Below, in pieces: positions 36,994-48,827 of a stretch of DNA of 64,000 bases. Each line of letters begins with the position of its first letter. Position 1 is the stretch's first letter. This DNA is from Paramecium tetraurelia (Eukaryota > Ciliophora > Oligohymenophorea > Peniculida > Parameciidae). The stretch is from positions 204,563-268,562 of the forward strand of contig NW_001798987.1 of assembly GCF_000165425.1 (NCBI RefSeq), in the 5' to 3' direction. The notes under the pieces were generated by a model. That model was not told where the DNA came from and ran no database searches. It saw nothing but the letters and a program-made list of their open reading frames with translations. The position numbers and the translations under genes were made by a program.

Positions 36994-37635
36994 ATGTAGT
37001 AAAAGAAAAAAGACTCACCCTTGGTTCAGTTATCAAAAACAATGAGTTATTTTTTGAGACACGGTGCCTTGAAGGAAGGTATTCCAATTAGATAGGATGG
37101 CTTTGTGCTGGTTTAAGATTTACTCAAATAGCCTTCAATCGTAAAATTGAAAGCCGATCTATAAAGCATCAGAAATGTTGTGGATAATAATGACAAAAAA
37201 CGATTTGAACTAAAAGAAATAGATGGATAATTGTATATTAGATGTGTCTAAGGACATACTATTGAAATTAATGAGGAAGAACTATTATAAAAAATAGTTG
37301 ACCCACAATAATTTCCTGTTATTGTACATGGCACATACTTTTAAGCATGGGATTTGATTAAAAATACTGGATTAAATAAAATGGCAAGATAGCATATACA
37401 TTTTGCAGTTGGATTACCAGGAGATGACGCAGTAATCAGTGGAATGAGAAACACTTGTGAAGTCATTATAGAGGTGGATATGGAAAAAGCAATGAAGGCA
37501 GGCATTTAATTCTATGTATCAAAAAACGGAGTAGTACTATCAAGTGGAGTTGATGGTGTTATTGCACCATAATTTTTTAAAAGAGTAACCAATAGAAAAG
37601 GATAAGATATCAATTTTTAATAATAATAAATGTGA
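36994..37635 (+). CDS. TPT1: tRNA 2'-phosphotransferase (TPT1/KptA family)
   Basis: Transfers the 2'-phosphate left at a tRNA ligation junction onto NAD+, releasing ADP-ribose 1''-2''-cyclic phosphate; it is the last step of tRNA splicing. 213 aa, intronless. Start 36994 is preferred over the ATG at 37042 because the extra residues complete the family start L-S-K-T-M-S-Y-F-L-R-H-G. Conserved blocks in order: RHGALKEGI, DGFVLVQDLL, RFELKEIDGQLYIRCVQGHT, VIVHGTYFQAWDLI, GLNKMARQHIHFA, and SGMRNTCEVIIEVDMEKAM with FYVSKNGVVLSSG. The expected catalytic Arg/His residues (RHG, HGT, RQHIHFA) are all present. A Gln-rich end finishes the protein. Confidence 0.93.
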
Positions 37636-38222
37636 TCATACAATTAATATATATATTAATCCTGATAGATATTATATAAGATTCTGATAAAGGATAAAAA
37701 TGAGTATTTGTCTCAAAAAAAGGAGAAATTTATTATAGATTTTGTATTATTGTCTAATTTTATGGATAAAATACTTAGAAAAGATTGTTGTAAGCATGAA
37801 TCACAATAATTTGTTTTATCATAGTCAAATTAAAGATTATGATCTTTATATGATAAGGATTAATTGGAGAGTTAAAAGACATACATCTCCTATTTGTAAT
37901 ATACATGGCAATATATCTTATAAAATTGCATAATAATATAACAGTCTAGAGATAAAATCTCTTCCGTTAATATTATTGATTTCAAAATACTCAATTCTAA
38001 TTTTATCCAAAGTAATAAAAATATAAAATAGATTTCAATTTAAGACCTAGATAAACTATTGATTATAATAAGAATAGAGAAATCATGTATTACTACCATA
38101 AATATCAAATTCTTGTTATAGAAAAGAATTATCATTTTTTAAGATAACTTAGGAATTGCTAGTTTTGACACAAAAATCTCTTTTTAAAATTGCACAAATA
38201 TATATATATATAATTTTAATAT
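37636..38222. other. Long AT-rich intergenic
   Basis: A region of 587 bases without a supported gene. A stretch around 37940-38090 reads like protein on the plus strand (DKISSVNIIDFKILNSNF), resembling the style of the beta-helix repeats of genes B and C, but it has no start or clear partner. It may be a small relic. Confidence 0.35.
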
Positions 38223-40176
38223 ATGAATTAACCAATTTAACTAAATTGTCAAAATCCAAAAAAAGGATACTTAATATAAAGAGGAAAAAGCAAAGCTAGT
38301 GAGAATCCAAAGGAGAGACAATCCTTTGCCGAGTATGTGAACTCTTTGTCAGAATCATAACAATAATTACATACTCATAATAAGTCTCCAAGAAAAGAAT
38401 CAGTGCCTAAGCGACATCCAACTCTTCCAAAATTAGAATTACCTTCTCCAGACGTCTTGAATAAAAGGTTCGTTGTAAATATTGGTAAATGTCCTGTCAC
38501 TAATTTCCAATCCCCTATTTACAGGCCTAGCTTGGTAAATGCTGCTCTAATATTATCGAATTAAAATTAATTCCACAACATTCAATCTCCTAGACACAAT
38601 TCCTTCGAGACCAGAAAGTCGCTCATTCCTTAATAGAGATTATTGCCTATCCATCGAACTTCGGTTAACAATATAAGTGGAAGAAGTGTACTGGATGATG
38701 ACATGAGTTTGTTCTATTATAAAATCGGAGGAGCTGAAACTATAAATCAACTCAATGAGGAGTTTCACCGATATTCAATTCAACACGAGATGATCTCAAG
38801 TAAGTAATCAAAACATATGTAGAGATTGATGATTAAGAAAGATATAAGTAAAGGTTTAAGACCTTCTTGGAATATATTATGGGAAAACCTATATTTTATA
38901 ATCTAGAACAATTAAAAGAAAAACATAAAGATTTAAGACTTAAAAATAGAGATTTCAATTAATTTAAAAACTATTTAATTGTACCAATAATTATTTAATT
39001 TAGACATGTTTCTTGAAAGTCAATAAGGCACAATTAGATTATGTATTTGAATTCAGTTCAATGATCGAGCAATATCGCTATTGTATTATCAATAGTAATA
39101 CTCCATTTGCTATTATTTACAACCAGAGAACTGAAAAATTAAATACAAAAGATGTTCCTGATCCTATATTATAATTAGCTTAGAGCAGCTACCAAAAGAT
39201 TTTCTAAGATAACTCCCTAGCACCATATTTTATAGGAATTGAAATCAAATAGTAAGCAAGAAAATTAGGCAAGATCTTATCCCAATTAATGGCTTGGGAA
39301 CAAACCAATGATCAGATTTTAGTCGAGATGAGATAGTCCCATAAGGGTATGCATTTGACAAATGTCCATTTCACTCTATTTAAATAACATCTTGTGGAGT
39401 CGATGCGTTAACTTAACATACAAGAAAAACAGATAGAGTTGGTGACAACTAGAATGGATGGTTATCGAAGTTACATCATAAATCAAGACTCTTTGTTGGA
39501 TTATTATGGAGAGCAATCTTCCTTATTGTAAGTTTAGTAAAAGAAGTATGTCTAATTGTTGAAGAGGGATCCTCGAATGCAAAACTACCCAGCAACTGCG
39601 ATGGAAAGACATTCTTAATTTATTTTGAGATACCTTACTCATTAGCATATACCTACCCTAACTAAAAATGACTTATGGACTATTCATTCCAAATATAATA
39701 TTGCCACTGAATGGATTGATTCCTTTCGTGATAACTTTTTCCTTCTTATCAAAAGTCTAAATCTTAATGCTCTAATTATTTAAGATTATGAGGATATCTG
39801 GTATAAACTAAGAAACAATCTTACTTAATATCATTCGATTGAAAGTAAGATTGGTAAGATGAAAGTTAATCTTGTAATAGCTAAAGTTTAAATAAAATTG
39901 TAAGATAATGAAAATTACACAGAATATTTTAAGAATGCCAATTACTAAATGAATTTGCATCTCCATCGGATAATTGCTTTTATATTAACAGATTAACACA
40001 TCTACAACTCAAATGATTTAAAGGTCATTCACTAATCAGTTAAAATTAGAGAAAGTACATTTAATTTGTTTATTTAATTCCTTAAAAATGCTATGTAAGA
40101 AGAAGGCATAAGTTCCAGTCTAATTGCTTAGGCCGAAGAGATTTGTAATTATTATAAAAAGAGTGTGTGCACTTGA
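38223..40176 (+). CDS. Four-domain truncated-globin (2/2 hemoglobin) protein
   Basis: 635 aa after removing two 23-nt introns. Residues 1-160 are disordered and rich in S-P/K-R. Domain 1 (about 163-290) opens with the truncated-globin signature Y-K-I-G-G-A-E-T-I-N-Q-L-N-E-E-F and has a candidate proximal His in LKEKHKDLRLKNRDFNQF. Domain 2 (about 295-405): IFQDNSLAPYFIGIEIKQQ, then MRQSHKGMHLTNVHFTLF. Domain 3 (about 420-518): YVQLLKRDPRMQNY, then LWTIHSKYNIATEWIDSF. Domain 4 (about 523-635): ESKIGKMKVNLVIAK, DNENYTEYFK, then LKVIHQSVKIRESTFNLF. Each domain repeats the order start helix, D-x-x-(hydrophobic)-x-x-(Y/F)-F, x-x-H-x-x-(hydrophobic), and a final F-x-x-F helix. Ciliates are known for single-domain truncated hemoglobins; four in one chain is the unusual part. 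Heme binding is inferred, not shown. Confidence 0.75.
38800..38822 (+). other. 23-nt intron in globin gene
   Basis: GTAAGTAATCAAAACATATG followed by TAG. Removal joins HEMIS to K-I-D-D-Q-E-R-Y in globin domain 1. A textbook Paramecium intron in size and borders. Confidence 0.85.
38981..39003 (+). other. 23-nt intron in globin gene
   Basis: GTACCAATAATTATTTAATT followed by TAG. Removal avoids an early TGA and continues domain 1 as T-C-F-L-K-V-N. Confidence 0.85.
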
Positions 40177-40831
40177 TTGCTATTATCTTATATCTATATA
40201 ATAATTTTGGTTTTATATTTAATTCTGAATTAAAATTATCTAAAATATCAAATATGTTACTAAATCAACCGTTGTAATATTAATATAGTTTTCGTTAGAA
40301 ATATCGAAAAATGATCTTAATTGATAATTGTTAGACGGCTTAATCGCTATTAATTCAGTTTACTAATTCTACTTGAGATAAAAGATTTCTATTTAATATC
40401 ATAAGGTTTAGACTCTTTTATTTATTGATTATTAAACATTTAGTAGTCGTTTCTAAAATAGTTTTTCCATTAAAATGATTGCTAATTTTTTTAGTACAAA
40501 TGTGTCCTTTAAAGAAATTTACTATTAATTACTTCATTATCTTCCTTTTTTAATATACTTATTTAGGATGAAATCATGTTTCAATTAGGTTGTACACATT
40601 CCTTAATAAAAATAAGTCAAATGGGTTTAGTAAATACTAAAAATATCAGTTGCTCTTAAAATTCAACATCTCTGCTATATTGATTTATTATCCAAAAACA
40701 CTTCTAATATCAATCATGATGATGGTTTATTAGCTAAATCTTATTTAACGTCATGATAATTATTAATTAAGCATCAAAAAATTGATATCTTATATCTATA
40801 ATCATCTCATGATTGCTAAGAACTGACAATC
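40177..40831. other. Intergenic with competing short open frames
   Basis: Contains plus-strand open frames at about 40252-40376 (MLLNQPLQYQYSFRQKYRKM) and 40473-40757 (MIANFFSTNVSFKEIYYQLL). Both have plausible composition but no recognised domain and no agreed splicing between them. They could be exons of one small gene or chance. The remainder is featureless AT-rich spacer. Confidence 0.3.
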
Positions 40832-41179
40832 ATGACCAAGCAACTAAAATAAATTGACTATGTTATTTAAAGTCATTTGACCAGTAGGCTTTTTAATTTA
40901 TTAAATTTGAATATGAGTCAGATAATTGCAGATACATAAAAATTGAGTGAAAAGAAGAAAGAAGAAATTCAAAACATTGTAAATATAAATTCAAAGAGAG
41001 CAGTGTATTGCATTCCATAGCTATTTGTAATTTTAAAGAATATAGCAACCTTGTTCAACTAGAGAGATAGATTCTACATTATATACCGTAAAATATATCA
41101 TAAAAATAATGTATTGATAGACATAGACAATAAGCGGTTAATAGTAATAAGGAGATGTATAACAATTATTTAACTTTGA
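40832..41179 (+). CDS. Small protein, unknown
   Basis: An uninterrupted 115-codon frame from MTKQLKQIDYVIQSHLTSR to TGA 41177-41179. It has a charged helical middle (QKLSEKKKEEIQNIV) and a hydrophobic C-terminal half ending in R-R-C-I-T-I-I-Q-L. It ends 26 bases before the TTLL gene start. No family was recognised. Coding is supported only by composition and the absence of TGA. Confidence 0.4.
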
Positions 41180-41205
41180 TATAAATATATATTACCAAAA
41201 ATTAA

Positions 41206-42913
41206 ATGTCAGATAGCGAAAATGAATAATAAAAAAAGGTTGTCCTCCCTTAAATAATAATGAATGTCTATGACACTCAATATTAAGTGGTTCGTTATGT
41301 GGGATAAGAAATACTCAAATGGAAGTTGATTTCAGAACCAGAATCATGGGATTGGGATGTTTATTGGACTGATTCTGGAGTCCACGCAGAAATGCTGAGC
41401 AAAATGAAATGTACAATTTAAATTAATAATCTTCAAGAGCATTAAAAAGTTAATCATTTTCCAGGGATGTACATATTGGCCAGAAAAAATAATCTGGGGA
41501 AATAATTAACTAAAATGCGTCGACGATTTCCTAAGGAATTCAAATTCTTTCCTTTTACATGGATGCTCCCTTCTGATTCTTAAGACTTAAGGGAATATAT
41601 GAAGGGAAAGGGAAGAGATGAGATTTTAATAGTTAAGCCTGAAGCATCTTGTTAAGGGAGAGGTAAGAATTAATTGGTAAAGTTCAGGTATTTTCTTAAC
41701 TAAATCTCTTGACTTCATCAGTCCAACAGAGAAATACGTAGTGTAAAAGTATTTGGGTGAACCCTTTTTAATTGACGGTTTGAAATTTGATTTTAGAATA
41801 TATGTTCTCGTCGCTGGATGCGATCCTTTGAGAATATTTATATACACTGAAGGATTGGCAAGATTTGCAACTGAAAAGTACTTGCCTCCCCATCCTTCAA
41901 ATTTTGACGATCTTTGTATGCACTTGACTAATTATGCTATTAACAAAAATAACGAAAACTTTGTATTTAATGAAGATGTCTAGAGAATGGATATTGGACA
42001 CAAGAGAAGTATGTCAAGTGTTTTTGAAAAATTAAAATAGGAAGGCAGAGATATTGATCAACTGTGGATGGATATCAAATAAATCATAATAAAAACTCTT
42101 TGTTCTGCTCAACCTTTTCTTAAACATCAATATACCACTAGTCAACCTAATAATCTTATGAATAATATGTGTTTTGAAATCTTGGGATTTGATATTATTT
42201 TGGACAATTCCTTCACGTAACTATTTAACCTCTATTTTAGACCTATTTTATTAGAAATCAATCATAGTCCTTCATTTACTACAGACTCTCCTTTAGATCA
42301 ATACATCAAGGCTAATTTGATTGAAGACTCACTAGTGTTGATGAATGTAAACAGGGAAGAGAAATACAGACTGATGTATGTTTTAATTCTTATTAAGATA
42401 GGAGAAGCACCAAGAAATGCAAAAACGTATTTTAACAGGGAGAAATATCAAAATGACATAAGAGGATAGAAAGGCCATTGTTGAATAATATCAATTGATT
42501 CGAGATGCCTATGAGGATGAACATCTAGGGGGATTTGAGAAGATTTATCCATGCGATGAGGAGTATGAGACAGATTATTATACTTAATTTCTGAATTATG
42601 CTAGTGACATCTTTGAAGAATCAACGGGTAATTGTGAAACATCTATGTAGGTACAAAAAAGATCTAATTGCCTCCAAGTAGAAAAATAACTGGAAGTCCA
42701 TAAAAATCAATAAAACATGATGCTGCTAAAATCTATGCTCAACCTTTGAGAGTAGTTGTTTAATCATAACAGCTCTAATCAAGGAAAACTAAATAACATA
42801 CTTTATTATACAAGTCTATGATCTAACAATAGATTCAATAGGAATAACGAAAAATCTAGATCATGATGAAATAGAGGGAATAACTTCAATAAAAATAAAA
42901 ATATATTTAATGA
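41206..42913 (+). CDS. Tubulin tyrosine ligase-like (TTLL) glutamylase
   Basis: An ATP-grasp enzyme that adds glutamates to tubulin tails, important for ciliary microtubules. Conserved blocks seen: WDVYWTDSGVHAEML, NHFPGMYILARKNNLGKQ, FKFFPFTWMLPSD, IVKPEASCQGRGIFLT (nucleotide loop), YVVQKYLGEPFLIDGLKFD, FRIYVLVAGCDPLRI, MHLTNYAINKNNENF, FEILGFDIILDN and RPILLEINHSPSF (metal-binding E-x-N). The combination resembles TTLL4/6-type polyglutamylases. Introns: 25 nt near 41663, 24 nt near 42218, 22 nt near 42377, and 23 nt near 42629, all frame-restoring. A long Gln-rich basic tail follows, as in chain-elongating TTLLs that bind microtubules. About 535 aa. Its 3' end overlaps the convergent HSBP1-like gene by about 50 bp. 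Confidence 0.9.
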
Positions 42914-43099
42914 ATATTTTAATTCGCCTTTATTTTTCATTTTCTTCATCTGAAAACCCTAAATCATTCATCAATTCTGTAACACTCTTCTCTATGTCAT
43001 CAATTCTCTTTCCTTTTTTGGTTGATCTTAATAATAAATACCCATATCATCAATTCTTGAAACTATTGTTCCTTACATTTCTTCAAAGCGTTCTGACAT
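42861..43099 (-). CDS. HSBP1-like heat-shock-factor-binding protein
   Basis: A small coiled-coil protein family that binds the trimerisation domain of HSF and related coiled coils. Minus strand: MSERFEEMQGTIVSRIDDM, a 29-nt intron (GTATTTATTATTAAG..AAAAAG, about 43014-43042), then GKRIDDIEKSVTELMNDLG and SDEENEK. This matches the family's R-I-D-D-M-x-x-R-I-D-D-L/I-E-K core. In-frame sequence upstream to about 43153 (EDPTNKELNNFVQTLLKQ) also matches the family N-terminus, but no ATG is found upstream for well over 100 bases. The true start may therefore be a missing exon or a lost start codon. The last codons to TGA 42861-42863 lie inside the TTLL gene's tail on the other strand. Confidence 0.7.
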
Positions 43100-43199
43100 T
43101 TATTTCAACAATGTTTAAACGAAATTATTTAGTTCCTTGTTGGTTGGATCTTCACTTGAAATAGTTTTAAATAATATAATTATATATTAATAATATTGA

Positions 43200-43523
43200 A
43201 TGAGGAAATTACGAGTAAAGATGATAGCAAAATGTATAATTCGGAGTGGCTAGGCTTCAGATCTTAAAAAATTCCAATAATTTAGGTGCTATTCAATACT
43301 TATGAAAGAAGAGGAAAGAAAATTCAACATTTAATTTCACCTTTTTGACAATAAGGAGATTTCGAATTTAAGTAAACAGATCCAAATTATTGATATAGTC
43401 CATAGGTGGTAAACTGAATAAAATTACGATATTAATTCATTGAGGTAAGAGGATATGATAGGATAATACTTCAATTTCAGGAAGTTTTAACTTTTCCCTC
43501 ATTTTAGAATTTACGATATTTGA
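43200..43523 (+). CDS. Small basic protein, unknown
   Basis: An uninterrupted 107-codon frame: MRKLRVKMIAKCIIRSGQA, then MKEEERKFNIQFHLFDNKE and QEDMIGQYFNFRKFQL, ending at TGA 43521-43523. Composition is balanced and charged. Start and stop are clean. No family was recognised. It begins near the expected 5' end of the divergent HSBP1-like gene. Confidence 0.4.
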
Positions 43524-43838
43524 AAAAATAAAATAATTTAGAACAAGATAAAAATTTAAATCTTGTTTAAAAAAGAAATGGCAATTTAAGTAATAATCAA
43601 AGTTTTGACTCCAACTTTTTAAAAATCTGTGCTTTTCATTTTCAAATGGCATCCAAATCCATCAAGTGTCTCAATTTGACTTAACAATATAATTATAATT
43701 AATGTTTTGGATCTATTATGCTCTAGGCTAATTAGAAGATCCATCACGAAGTCACACATTGATTAATATCAATAAATTCTTTAAAATTGTATGGTAAGTA
43801 TTTGATAACAATAATATAAATAATTTTCAAGTAAAAAT
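43524..43838. other. Spacer with a possible first exon of the kinase gene
   Basis: From 43703 a frame starts MFWIYYALGQLEDPSRSHTL and runs to about 43790 before GTAAGTATTTG. It could be a 5' exon of the following kinase, but no intron of usual size joins it in frame. The rest is AT-rich. Confidence 0.3.
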
Positions 43839-45580
43839 ATGCTGACTGAATTTACATCCTTCTTTGATAATTTCGACGTTCTCTATAAAATCAAACATAT
43901 ATGGTCAAAGTTTTAGCAGCCTGTATATGAAGTAAATACAAATGTAAATAATCTAGAATGATTCAATTAGTTTTGAATCTGCCTGTCATAAAATATGCAG
44001 AAAAAAGAAAAAGCTCAAACCAATTTCAATCTAATTGGGCTAAGAATAGATGTATCTTTTCAAAGATAAAAGTCCTCATGGAATGCTCCAATTAACAGTA
44101 GTGATTATGAGCATCTATAAAACCGATTATGGAAAGGCTATCAGATTGAAAAGAAATGGATAATATATCGATTTAATTACGTCGGATCCTAACGTTCTCA
44201 AGCAATTATTGTAGTAAAAGTGTCTTCAAACTACATTTCATGATGACTTTACTGTTTCCAAAATGATAGGCAAAGGGAGTTTTGCTAAAGTATATTTAGC
44301 AGCCAAAAAATCTACAGGAGTCTAATTTGCAATAAAGGCATTCAACAAGGAGTTCATGCAAGAATAATTTAGAGGAAAAGAGAGTTTAGAGAATGAGATC
44401 AGAGTCATGCGAAGGCTTAACCAAGAAAATCTAGTACATTTACATGAGGCCTATGAAACTCAAAATTCAATCTATTTTGTTCTGGATCTATTAGAAGGAG
44501 GTGAATTATTTGCAAGAGCTAAGATAAGTCCTTACTCAACAGAATGCCTATAAAAATTGATGTACAATTTTCTTAAGGCGCTCTTACACATTCACAGTAG
44601 GAAGTGTATTCATAGAGATTTAAAACCGGAAAACTTATTGTTAAGAACTTAAGAATACCCAACCGATATTGTTATTGCAGATTTAGGATTAGCAACTTTT
44701 CTAAATGAATAGATTATATTTAAAAGGTGTGGGACTCCTGGATTTGTTGCACCAGAGATTTTAATATATAAGTAAGATGATCCTTTTTATGATGATAAAT
44801 GCGATATATTTAGTGCTGGTGTGATTTTTTACATCCTACTTACAGGCAAGCAACCTTTTTAAGGTTCTGATTACAAAACAATCTTAAGATCCAATAAAAA
44901 CTGTGAAATTAACTTCAATATAAAGCAAATTTAGTAGGTACTATAAATATCCATAAATGTAGTCTTCACAACAATTATAGGAACTGTTGAGAAAGATGCT
45001 ACAATAAAATCCAAAAGATCGGCCTAATGCCGAAGCCTGTTTGTAACATCCCTATTTCAAAGAAATCTTCGATAAAAATGACTTAATAGAAATTCATGAA
45101 AATTTAAATGAATAAAATTAACGTCTATTATTAAAAAAAGGTAGTTTTGAAAGTTAAGTGGGATCCATGGAATTAATAACTAGATCTCCTGTTTTAAATG
45201 GTAGAATTGATTCAGTAGGATCATTATCATATGGTTCAGTATTAGGGTCATCAACTCGTTTGGAAAAACCACAACTACATCAACAATAATATTAATCTAA
45301 ATTTAGTCAATTCTGTTAAAATATGAAGAATGTTCAACAAGATCAGAATGGCAGTCCTCTAGCATCTCCTTTAAATAAAAGAAAAGATTCATAGGACCTT
45401 CATAAATTTGCATTGAAAAACTCTTACTAGTAAAAACAACTTAGCAAAGATGATGAAGATGTCAATGAAGAATAAACCCATTTAGAAAGTTCCATACAGA
45501 AATTAAACTCTTAGTCATCTAAAATTGGCTTATTGAAAAAGAGTGCTTCCTTTTAGGGGCCAAAAACAATATAGGAATGA
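43839..45580 (+). CDS. CaMK-type Ser/Thr protein kinase with N-terminal PH-like region
   Basis: N-terminal MLTEFTSFFDNFDVLYKIK. A 25-nt intron (GTAAATACAAATG..TCTAG, about 43930-43954) follows, then a PH-like segment (EQMYLFKDKSPHGMLQLT) typical of a large Paramecium kinase group. Kinase motifs: IGKGSFAKVYLA (P-loop), FAIKAF (catalytic Lys), HRDLKPENLLL (catalytic loop), DLGLAT in place of DFG, GTPGFVAPEIL, DIFSAGVIFYILLTGKQPF, and DRPNAEACLQHPYF. A 25-nt intron (GTACTATAAATATCCATAAATGTAG, about 44938-44962) interrupts subdomain X. A Ser/Gln-rich tail ends at TGA 45578-45580. The exact N-terminus is uncertain. No calmodulin-binding helix was clearly seen. Confidence 0.85.
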
Positions 45581-45966
45581 TATATATCAATTAATAAATT
45601 GCCAGTTCCCTGTAGAATCTAACAAATCTATTCGATCCCGTTTCCGAATCCTATATATCCAAGATCAGCAAAAGATCTGTCAATTTCTTTCGATCCACTA
45701 CCCTTGGTTTAACATAATATTGACGTTTGGCGCTATAAGATAAAGTGGATATAGATTAATTTGGGGATTCAAAAAATAGAGATTTTTATTAGAATTTAAT
45801 CAAATTAAGTATAGAATTACTCTTGGTGATTCACTTCTATCGGCTTATTCATCTTCACTTTCAACTTCTTAAATGGTTACTATTTATTTACCTTTGTAAA
45901 TTCAACTAATCCTCTTTCTCTTTGTATTCTTTGTATTGTTCTTCATTCATTTTTGCTCCTTCGCTC
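45581..45966. other. Convergent spacer with protein-like reading frames on both strands
   Basis: After the kinase stop, the same frame stays open for about 80 codons with protein-like sequence (INKLPVPCRIQQIYSIPFP, SAKDLSISFDPLPLV). On the minus strand, tail-like sequences appear (NEEQYKEYKEKEDQLNLQ; EVESEDEQADRSESPR) that may belong to the SRPK-type gene through unresolved splicing. Confidence 0.4.
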
Positions 45967-47573
<1,607 letters not shown>

Positions 47574-47899
47574 TTTTGAATTTAAATATATTAATTGTAA
47601 ATAGTTGCTGTTTCTTTTGCAATCAAATTCTAAATGCACGAAATTAAGTAGACCCTCAGGAAATGATTTAATATTGTTGTGAGCAAGATAAAACTAATTT
47701 AAATTAATTAGTAGACCTAATCATTTTGATTAATATATATACAAGCAATTCACCATTAGTTTAAATAGAGAATATATCAATTAATAACATCAAAAAGCTA
47801 TAATTTTTATAATTTGATGATAAGAAAAAATTCTATTTAATTTGTTAGATTTAATTTTAAAATATATAAAAGAAAATAAAAAACACTTGAAATTTGTCA
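47574..47899. other. Intergenic spacer
   Basis: A 326-base AT-rich spacer between the start of the SRPK-type gene and the K+ channel 3' relic. No supported feature. Confidence 0.5.
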
Positions 47900-48625
47900 A
47901 TTCAGAGAGAGAATATAATTGTTTAAGAGGGGAGAAATGTTATAAATATATCGTTGAATGCTGTCCCTCTACATTAATTAAATATGTTAAATTTTCATTT
48001 ATTATTAAAAATGGTTTTAAAGTTTGAATTATTGATCAAATTAGGTTGAGTATTTTGAATTATATTGATTGCATGAGTCATTTTAGTCTTTCCCAATCTA
48101 GTTTTACTATAAAATTGTTCTCGAGGTTTGCTATGCTGTTATTTTTAGAAATTATTGAGAACTTTACTAATATTTTTATCTTTATGAAAGTGAGAAAATT
48201 CTACGTGTTGGTCAAACTGATTTAAATCCTCCTTTTTTTGAATTGAATAAATTCTTGATGAAGATTTTCTAATTATGATTCTTAATATTTCTGTTGAGAT
48301 TTATCTTCCTTTTTAATAAGGCTTTTATACACAAACCGTTTCATTCTTGGAGTATCTCCATTACTATTACTATTTAATTATAATTTTTGAATGACTTTGA
48401 GGGATTTTAGTTTATCATCTTCTAGAGTTTACTATTTAGTTTAAAAATCGACATATCCATACCTTTTCAAAATAGATTCATTCATTCCTTCACTCAATGT
48501 TTCATTATCACACATGTAATCTATTGCTGAAGTTATATTGAGCTGCAAATCTTCAAAAGTTTTCCTTTTTTCTTCTATTTTCTTTTATTTTAATAACGAG
48601 GTTAGACAATAGAATCGCTTTGGTC
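47900..48625 (-). pseudogene. 3' part of the K+ channel gene, truncated copy
   Basis: The reverse complement is about 99% identical to 2780-3503, the C-terminal tail of the channel plus about 95 bases of 3' flank. Only isolated differences were seen, e.g. one in an AAT/AGT run and one in GTATAT/GTGTAT. It starts abruptly at the equivalent of 2780 and lacks everything upstream (all membrane segments and the cyclic-nucleotide-binding region). It also has six A's where the channel gene has seven (2833-2839), which breaks the frame. No start codon context. It is a dead fragment. Confidence 0.88.
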
Positions 48626-48827
48626 TAAGAAAATCACTATAAATTTAATAACTATTTTTAAATTCTGAGATGCAAATAAACGGCTTTTCAAAATATTTTG
48701 ATAGACAAAAATAAATTGAAATAATTGTTTATAAATTGAATTTGAAATTATGTAAAAATGAATAATATTTAATTTATTATATTGTGATTTTATTATATTA
48801 TGTACTTTCTAATGTTTAAAATTAATT

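Noticed and set aside
41626-41847. Minus-strand open frame opposite the TTLL gene
   Set aside because: It is antisense to conserved TTLL blocks, and the plus-strand reading is unambiguous.
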